Positions 56,222-64,000 of a stretch of 64,000 bases of DNA are shown piece by piece; within the stretch, counting starts at the first letter, position 1; each line of letters opens with the position of its first letter. The notes beneath the pieces were generated by a model. It saw nothing but the letters and a program-made list of their open reading frames with translations. It did no database searches and was not told where the DNA came from. Position numbers and translations under genes: made by a program. The stretch is from Larus michahellis (Eukaryota; Chordata; Aves; Charadriiformes; Laridae): contig NC_133897.1 in NCBI RefSeq assembly GCF_964199755.1, positions 134,544,125 through 134,608,124 on the forward strand, written 5' to 3'.

Positions 56222-56518
56222 GCCAGGCTCTTCCCAGTGGTGCCCAGTGCCAGGATCAGAGACAATGGGCACAAACTGAAAAGCAGGATGTTCCCTCTGA
56301 ACACCACAAAACACTTTTTCAGTGTGAGAATGACCAAGCACTGGCACAGGTTGCCCAGGGAGGTTGTGGAGTCTCCATCCTTGGAGATATTCAAAAGTCA
56401 TCTGGACACGGTCCTGGGCAACTGGCTCTAGGTGGCCCTGCATGAGCAGGGGGGTTGGACAAGATGACCTCCAGAGGTCACTTCAAACCTCAGCCATGCT
56501 GGGATTGTGTGATTCTTT
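56222..56518 (+). mobile_element. CR1 3' fragment, plus orientation, downstream of RDH10
   Basis: The ORF2 C-terminus is readable in the frame 56237-56431, with [25 protein letters not shown] split by no stop. It is followed by CR1 3' UTR with GGGGGGTTGGACAAGATGAC and a decayed end GTGTGATTCTTTT. The TGACCT(4)AGGTCA palindrome at 56465-56480 lies in this tail. Confidence 0.92.
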
Positions 56519-58493
56519 TAAAAAAAAAGGGAGCCTGGTTTCTGGTTATTTGGCATGCTGTGAAAGTGAATTGGTGTCTCTTAAAAGCTTGACTGTGTAG
56601 GAAGGAAATGTAGAGTAATCTGAACTCACACCTCCTACCTCAGCCTCCTGTATGGACAGTCCCAATGGGTAATAGAGCCTGGATTAATCTCATTAACTTT
56701 ATATAGCTAAATAGGAACCTGTAATCCTAGACTTGCTCTCTGTCCCATATGACAGAAGCGTCTGGGGGAACAAACTTACCTCTGTAAAATTTAAGCTGTT
56801 CTCAAAGTGAGTCTTCCTTCTCTTCCACTCCCTAGTCTTTAAAAGGAATCTGGGGTTCCCAGGTTTCTAAACCGGGTGTACCCATTAAGTAATTGGAGTG
56901 AGATGAGGCAAGTTTGGGCTTCAGGTGTCTTTGCTTTTGGTGTTAGTAGTTTCCTGTACCGTGTACTTGTTGGTTATTTTAGGTATTAATGTAGTTGCAG
57001 CTTGGAGCACCTTAAGCTAGATGCCCAATATAGTATAAATTGTTCTTTCCCCCACACCCCGTTAGGCCTGTTTGGGTGGTGTATGTGGAGTTGTTAACAC
57101 ACAATAAGTGCCTACTTTAGCTTACATCATAATGACTTGTGCAGAAAACCTCTAAGTGAGGTAAGCTAATCGGGAACAATACCCTTTTGCTTCATAATGA
57201 ATAAATAATTCATTGAGGAGCAAGCATTATTCTTTACATTCAGACACCATCATAGTCTGTCGTAACTTTAGCGTGTAGACAAACTCTGATGAAGCCTTGT
57301 CTTCAGGAGCAACTTGGGAAACTTCAGAGGAATCAAAGCTGTATAGGGAACACGCATAAATTAAAGGAGTAAGTTATGGCCCACAATGGTTCTGAAAGTG
57401 TGCATCTGCGTGAGAGTTTAATGCATATCAAAGCACTAACTTAACCTCTGAATTTGATTCCTAATTTTTCGCCTTGTCTCTGAGCAGACAAGTCCTAAGC
57501 ATCTGTTCAACAAAACCAGATGATCATAATGCAAATGGTAATCCAATCAGTATTTAGCCTCAGAGTCTGTTTCTGTCCATTAATGCTTTAAACCCAAGTT
57601 TTCCAAAACTGTCTCTCACAGAGATAAGGTCTTCTAACAGCCCCTGAAACAGTGGGTTAGGCAGAACTGGTTGATGAGGGCACCTGATTTAAGGTTTACT
57701 TTGTCATGAAGCTCCTAACCCTAAATTCCAGGTATTTAGTCACACTCTTCTTCCTTGCAAAAAAAGTTGGGAAATCTAGGGACGCTCCCCAACAAAGTTA
57801 GAAATGTAGCTACATAAAACCCCCAAACCTGGTATCCTAATTAGCCTGTCATGTTTCAGCCTGGCCATTAAATACTGATGAATGTAATGACAGAAAGGAT
57901 GGCTTTACCGTGCCATCAAAGAAATGAAGAAATTCATACTAACTTTATTTAAACATAGTTTAAGTGGACAACCCAAATATTTAAAATAACTTTAGAAATA
58001 ACATTCCCGCTTACATACTTATCTATCTGCTTAATGCTGACAATACACAAACAATTCATTTCTTCCACAAAAAAAAAGGCTTTTGAGCTGAATGATGAAT
58101 ATGCAGAAGTCGGGATCAAGTGTTTGGTGTTTGTGCGTAAGTTAAATTGTCGGGATGTTTGTTTCCCTCTTCCTAAACAGGGCAGTTGTAGCTCTTAGCC
58201 AAGGAGCCGCAACGTATTTTGCAAAAATGAAACCTTTAAACACATCCCTGCCCACACGGCCTGACCAAACCGCCTTCAAAACATTGGCCTGTTCTCATTG
58301 AGAACATTTTGGCAAACGATGTGCCTGGGCCAGTGTCTATGGCACTGGGATAACTGGAGCCTTTCTTTCCTAATCCAATTATCGATAAAAGCTGCTGTGT
58401 CAGTGCGACCCAGGGAACAGCTAGAGCTGAGCCATCAGGAAAGCTAGTAGCTGTATCCGGGGACAGCTTTTTAGTGGGAGAGGAAGGATAGGG

Positions 58494-58690
58494 TGCTAAG
58501 ATGGCCCTGGGGAGCCCCCCTCCGTACCCCGCGCCGGCAGCTTCTGTTGCGGAGGGGGGATGTGCAGAGCATCCCATTCCGCTGCTGACATCCAGCCCGC
58601 TCTTCTCATCCCAGCTGCAGGCAGACGCGGTCCCGAGCTCATCTACCAGGGCTCGGCTACATGCACCCCTGCTCAGAAGCTATTCTGGAA
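58494..58690. other. Small GC- and CpG-richer spot
   Basis: About 200 bp with several CpGs (for example CCGCGCCGGCAGC near 58529) stands out from the AT-rich flank. It could be an enhancer, the start of an unannotated non-coding transcript or a chance fluctuation. No TATA box or coding exon was recognised. Confidence 0.35.
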
Positions 58691-58948
58691 TAGCTACGCT
58701 GCAGCGTGTGCCGGTGTTTGTGCACGTGTGTGCACACGTACCCTTATATTTTGCAATAAGCATAGACTGTTTCAGCCTAACTGAAACAAGAGCAACGCTC
58801 TGGAGTAAGAAATTCTGTGCTCTGGGACTTATGTGGGAGTAGCCAGTCCATTCTGAGCACCTGTTGTACTCTCATCTTCATCAACTGTCACGTCTAAACA
58901 AGCCCTTAGAAGGTAATTACAAACTTTCATTGGGACGCATCCGCTTAA

Positions 58949-59038
58949 GCTACGGATAAGCAAAACTAAATTAAACTTCTATCTTCTTAATAGGCTACGG
59001 ATAAGCAAAGCTAGCTTAAACTTCTATTTTCTTAACAG
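58949..59038. repeat. Tandem duplication of a 45-bp unit
   Basis: GCTACGGATAAGCAAA begins each copy, at 58949-58993 and 58994-59038. The copies differ at a handful of positions and abut exactly, each ending in TAG or CAG. Confidence 0.93.
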
Positions 59039-62000
59039 GCAAGAACATTTTGAGCCACTGTTTAGAACAAACTTTACTCGATACAAGTTAGGTCTTTACA
59101 TACCTCAGCAGTCAATGGGCAGGTGGAAGCGTGCCAGGGTGATTAGGATTTTAGGTTTTCTTGCCATGCTGAAAGCCAGGAATACTCACCTTTCCACCTG
59201 TTTTAGAAAGGAGCTCCTGGCTAGTTAAACCTCTGGTATGTAAGGTGAGGAGTTTCACGTCAGCAGCAGGATGGGAGGAGAGGGTGGCATTAAGGTCTCC
59301 CAAATACCCCCAAATCAAGCCAGCGTCAGTGCTCTTCGTTTCATGGGTGCCTGCACAGTGGTTTCATCACCGGTTCTTGTCCTGTTGCTCCTACTAGTTC
59401 ATCCTCGCCTCCGGTAGCAACAGTGGGAGCCCAAATGCGGATACGGCTCCAAGGGACCAGTGTTTCCTTGAGGCCTCCGCTTTCCCAGGGCTTGCCTGTG
59501 AACTGCAGCGCTTGAACCGCTGAGGATTGCCAGCTTCTTGTCTAGCAAGTGCTCGCAGTGGTGGGAAATAAGCGTGAGGCAGATGAGACCAAGGCTTCCA
59601 GTGGAGGGATCATAAAGTAGAGCAGTCCAGCAAAAACACTGATACATGGATTTTCTCATCTCTCTCTTGTATCTGCAATCCAAACAACCTGATAAGAAAT
59701 GCCAGCTTTTCTCTGCTTGAAATGACTCAAAATAAAAATCATTTAAACAATTGCTCCCTATATTTTATTTCTCAACTTACAGAAGTGAGCACTTCTCTGG
59801 TTGTTTAACCAACAATTTTGACATTTGAAAATAACGCGTGGCTCACATAATACATCATCTGTTAGCACGTGCGAAATAAGGGACTTTGTTAGTCCCAGGG
59901 CTTAACTGGGAATTTCCGAGGAATACTAGAGTGGTTCTGAAAATGCAGATTGTTCAAGTAATTGTTCGCTCTGGCCTAGCATTCTTTCACATCTTTACTT
60001 TGTGTAGCAAGCTAGAACAAGTGGAGCAATTGGAAGATGTGTCATTGTCCTTACTAGACGGGGGAAGAAATTAAGCTCTCTGCAGTAATGCCAGGTCTAT
60101 GAAGAGGTTATAAGTTTTGGAAGTGAGTTTTTAAAAATAATTTGAACTATGTTGTAATGTGGAATCCTTATTTATAGGCAGAGCGCTTCTGAGCCACAGC
60201 TGTTGGTGAGACGGTGTTTTCTCAAGGAAATAACTCATTTCTCCTTTACTGGAAGAGAACAGTAGTAACTTACACCAAGCCACTGTCCAGCTTAGGTTGG
60301 GGCTGAGACTGGGACAGGGACTGGAAGAGAAGTTGTGCCCAAGTTCTCCATTCCTGGAAAAGACACAAGATTTTAGCTGAAATTAGCAAGTGCAATAGAC
60401 TTGGAGGTGTGTTCCTAGAGTCTCCAACAACTAGCTTTTAATTTTCCCTGGCTTTTTGGTATATAAATATTTGCAGTCCCCTGTGAAGGTTCTTCTCTGA
60501 AGACCTAGAGTATCTAATAAGAATGGTCAGGTCAGCCAAGGCAGCCCCTTTTTATTGAAGGGGCAAAATTGCACATGAAATTCCATGACCCTTGAGTTTG
60601 TGGGACACAAGTTTCTTCTTTTTTCTCAAAAAAATGCATATTTTCATTTTTGCCTTCCTCCTGATGCTTGAACGATCAGATGTGGAGATGCCGTCAGTGT
60701 TCCTGGGATTCACCTTGGGAAGCCGAGCCTTTGTTACTAAATATTTGGAATCGGACCTAAAATTATTCTCTCACTGGGGACTCATAACACAATCTGCTGC
60801 CTTGAAAATTCTTACACGAAACAGCTTGTGGGACCGGGATGGCTGGGAAGTGGAGAAACTAATACAGCACTCTGGGCCAGAGGGAGCAAGGCAGAGCAAA
60901 AGCTAAAGCCCCACTGGGAAATTCATTAACCGCAGCTCCTACAGCTGCTGTAACTTCCTGTTCTGTCACTGTCTGGAGTTTTTCCTCAAGTCCCACTCCC
61001 TGAAGACAATTCCAGTGTCATGGTCAGGACTCTGAGGTTTCTCACCTGCCGAGGTGCTGCATCCTTGCCTCCTCTCCCTGATGGGGGTGACGGGTCTGAC
61101 CCTGGAGGGGCAGGAATCGAACCACACGGGCAATGCGAGAGCTCTCCGTCTGTTGTGTCATTCTGACGGGGGGAAAAGGGAAGTTATTTACCACCATCTT
61201 CGTGCTTTTGCTTCTCTCCCAGCCTATACTGGCAAGTTTCAAGTGCCCACAACAAAACAGGAGAGAGAGTTACCACTTGCAGGCTGGCCCACACATGGCC
61301 GTGATTTTTCTAGCCCAACCTTCTGGTGTTGCTCTAGGGTTGGAGAAGTTGCTCTGTGAGCCGTTGTGCTGCATTGTCCACCTACAGGCCTAGGAAAGCA
61401 TCTTGAGACCCAGAAAAATAAAGCACAAGGCCATAGGCAGAGAGCACATATCCTAACAGCCATTTCACCTGGCAGAAAAAGAGAGTGGGAGAACATACGC
61501 GCATGAACAGGAGTTTACGTAGATGGTCAGGAATCTCTGACCCCTCAGGCAGAGCGGTGTCTGCAGGTAACTCCAGTGCCCCCATGAGCAGTTGTTTTCT
61601 GTCAAGCAACTTTGACTTCTCTCCGGGGAGGAGCCAGTTGGACACACGGCTTTCTCAAACAGAAAGCCACCACACCTGGGAGAACCTCACCCTTTATAAA
61701 GGACAAAGCAATGCTGAAACATGGAGATGAGCCCTTCCCAGCCTCACCAGTGCCCTGGTCTCTGACCGGCATGTCATGCCCACTGGTGCTGTCAGCCACA
61801 TGCAGCGGTACCCTCGAGGAATGACTCCAGATCAAGCTAAGCCATTCCGCATGGCAACCATGGTTGAACTGCTTACTTTCCAAGGATCAAGGCTGTTAGG
61901 CCAGATCTGTCACTTGAAGCCCTCCGGACAGGATCCTGTCAAAATTAGCGGGAGTCATTGGGAGGTGGAGGCTTTCTCTGCTGAAACAGCCACTGCTTGT

Positions 62001-64000
62001 GTGCCAGCAGCAGAACAAACGCAAAGGATTTCTCTTTTACTCTATAAATAGCCATTTTTTCATTAGATGGCCTGGCAGCAGTCTGGACTAGACAAATTGT
62101 TGACTTTCCGCCTGGCGAAAGGGTTCTACTGCCGTTCTGTCATACAGCTTTGTGCCAGTCCTGTGCCAGAGCTGAAGTCCCTGGCTCACAGTAACCCAGC
62201 CGTGCGTTCAGACTGCAGCTCTCCAGCCAAGAAGAAGAGCTGGAGAAGGAGAACTGGGATGCAAAGGGGAAGACAGCATAAAGGCTTGCAGGGGATACTC
62301 CTCAAACAGCACTCTGTAGCGGTACTGTGTCATTAAATCACTGCCCACTGTGCCTCTGAGTGCTCCACTGGATTGTTCAGGCTCCGAATTCCCGGAAAAA
62401 ATTGTTATTTGGATCTCACACATTACTAAAAAGAAATGGTTTGTATGTCATCCACTAGTCATCTCGCTTCTTTGCAAATCCTCACTGCATGAGTACTTCT
62501 GCCTTCTTCCCTAGACAGCCACGCTGCATTAGATCAAACCACAGATTTACATGCTGGTCTAAGTCTTTGAGTTTGCAGTTTACCTCACTTGGACACTTCA
62601 TTTAAATCTGCTTCACATGTCAGATCTGTAGACATCTAAGCAGTGTGTGTGCTTGGAAAGAGCAATGGTTATTTGCAAGCGCACACACAGGCAGACTGGC
62701 ATTTGAAAACAAAGCTCAAGCACAGGGAAACAGAATTTTATAGCTGTCTACCATGCATGAAAAGCAGATCCAGCACACGAAAAAAGGCCCCTAGTTCTTA
62801 AATCTGTATTTTGAACTGACTTTCAACCAGGTGTTTCCACTTTAATTTGATCCCAGGCATTCCTAGAGGTGATGTAAGATCCAGATCCACAAGGTAATAA
62901 TGAAGTCAAGAGTTGAAAAATTATCAAGGCCTAATCTGGCAATTTAGTCCCTTGTAAATCATTGCGGTTAGCTATTGCAGGGCCATTCTTACCAACCAAG
63001 TTCTCTTGAGACTTCGCATTAACTTCGCCACCTGTTTGACTGTCAAAGAGATAAATTTCCTTGAAGGGAATCTTCCACTCCCAACTTTATTTATGACTGG
63101 GGGAAAGAGGATGGATTGACTGGGAAATTTCAGCGGCAAGGGTCTGCATATGCTGAATCAGGGAGTGATGCAATTCATTTAATCTGTTTGATATTACACA
63201 TAAGGTCCCAAAATGAAACCTATAGGATTAAGAAATTCTTCTGGCCTGTTTGCTGGATGGAAAGCTCTAACGAAATGTAGTCAATTGCTGCTTTTTCTTC
63301 TTCTTCTTAGTTTGTTTTTTTTTTTTTTACAATCGGACCCAAAAGTCAAAGATCACATCAGAGCTATTCTGTAACCTAATACTGCACGTCTTTCAGAGCA
63401 CCTGTGCACTCAGCGTCCCAATGGCGAATACCCAAAAAGTGTATCAATGAGTTTAAAAAAGCTTTTGTACAGGGGGATAAACAAAAAAACAGGATAATAA
63501 AAATAGCTCAGTGGGATGGATACTTCAGGAGCAAACCATGTGAGAACTTGTAGGCTCTGGGCTGTGTTAGTGAACTGAGCAGCTTATGCCTTGAATCAAA
63601 GATAAAGCAAAATACTTTCACGCTTGAGACTTTTACACAAAGCATAAGCTCAAATTGCTAGCCAGGCTTTTTTTCCTTTTTTTTTTTTTCTTTTAGGAAA
63701 GTCCTTTGAAACAACTGAAACTTGAGTGGACTAGAAGTAAAGAATAAAAAAAGAGATTTTAGGTTTTAAATCTATTGTTTCCTGCCACATACCAATGGCT
63801 TCTGACAGTATTTTCTTGTGTTTCTTCAGTTTGAAATGATACAGCTTATAGTGAGGGGTTTGTAGAGAGAAGTACTGGGTAGGGACACACACACGCACGC
63901 CACAAAACTCTCAGCCCTCAGCCTCGCCTCCTCTCCTTCAGAACCCTGAATCTGCATCCAAACCACTCGGCTTATTCTGTGTAAAAGCTGTCCATGTGGC

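Larger units (their letters stand above)
56519..64000. other. Intergenic DNA to the right edge, no gene seen
   Basis: No gene, RNA or known element was recognised in this stretch. It contains a 45-bp tandem duplication, a GC-rich spot at 58494-58690, an alternating purine-pyrimidine run at 58718-58740 and T runs at 63311-63326 and 63679-63690. The longest frames (113 codons or fewer) show no domain. STAU2, expected next on human synteny, probably begins beyond the window. Confidence 0.55.

Noticed and set aside
60592-60906. A 104-codon frame with a hydrophobic start resembling a signal peptide
   Set aside because: The hydrophobic part comes from a T-rich tract, no family is recognised, and there is no transcript evidence.
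61100-61130. Minus-strand GGTTCGATTCC, which looks like a tRNA B box
   Set aside because: The flanking bases do not form a T-stem, and no A box or acceptor stem is found at the right distance, so it is not a tRNA gene.
56519-64000. Search for STAU2 exons, expected next by human synteny
   Set aside because: No frame with a double-stranded-RNA-binding domain was seen; the gene probably starts beyond the window.

Overview
This is vertebrate nuclear DNA, most likely from a bird. It has spliced genes with GT-AG introns, AT-rich non-coding DNA, one strong CpG island, and interspersed repeats that are all CR1-type LINEs ending in the ATTCTATG-like tail typical of birds and other sauropsids. The species cannot be told from the sequence. 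Nothing bacterial, no CRISPR array and no tRNA or rRNA gene was found.

Two protein-coding genes are clear, and both were rebuilt exon by exon. RPL7 (60S ribosomal protein L7) lies on the minus strand at 22279-26603, with six coding exons giving 246 aa. RDH10 (retinol dehydrogenase 10, an SDR enzyme that makes all-trans-retinaldehyde from retinol) lies on the plus strand at 27741-52485, with six coding exons giving 341 aa, the length of the human protein. They stand head to head about 1.1 kb apart across one CpG island (about 26200-28150). In the human genome RPL7 and RDH10 are also neighbours (8q21.11), so this is conserved synteny. STAU2, the next human gene, was not seen and probably lies to the right of the window.

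Layout: 1-22278 is intergenic DNA downstream of RPL7, with a small inverted duplication with protein-like reading (4214-4620), a CR1 with a long open RT reading frame (6108-7164), more decayed CR1-like DNA (7190-8425) and small tandem repeats. 22279-26626 is RPL7, with a CR1 tail antisense in intron 3. 26627-27740 is the shared promoter region: GC boxes, a GCC repeat, a G-quadruplex-type run, YY1-like and ZNF143-like motifs, and a TATA box for RDH10. 27741-52485 is RDH10, including a 19.8-kb intron 2. 52486 to about 53775 is the RDH10 3' UTR. About 53776-64000 is intergenic DNA with one CR1 tail, a TA microsatellite, a 45-bp tandem duplication and a small GC-rich spot.

The two genes do unrelated jobs: constitutive ribosome assembly versus regulated retinoid metabolism. 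The pairing therefore looks like shared open chromatin rather than a shared pathway. No new biological system is evident. The observations most worth checking are the tandem NAGNAG acceptor in RDH10, CR1-borne nuclear-receptor-like motifs in and near RDH10, the ZNF143/YY1 motif pair between the genes, and the inverted duplication on the left.
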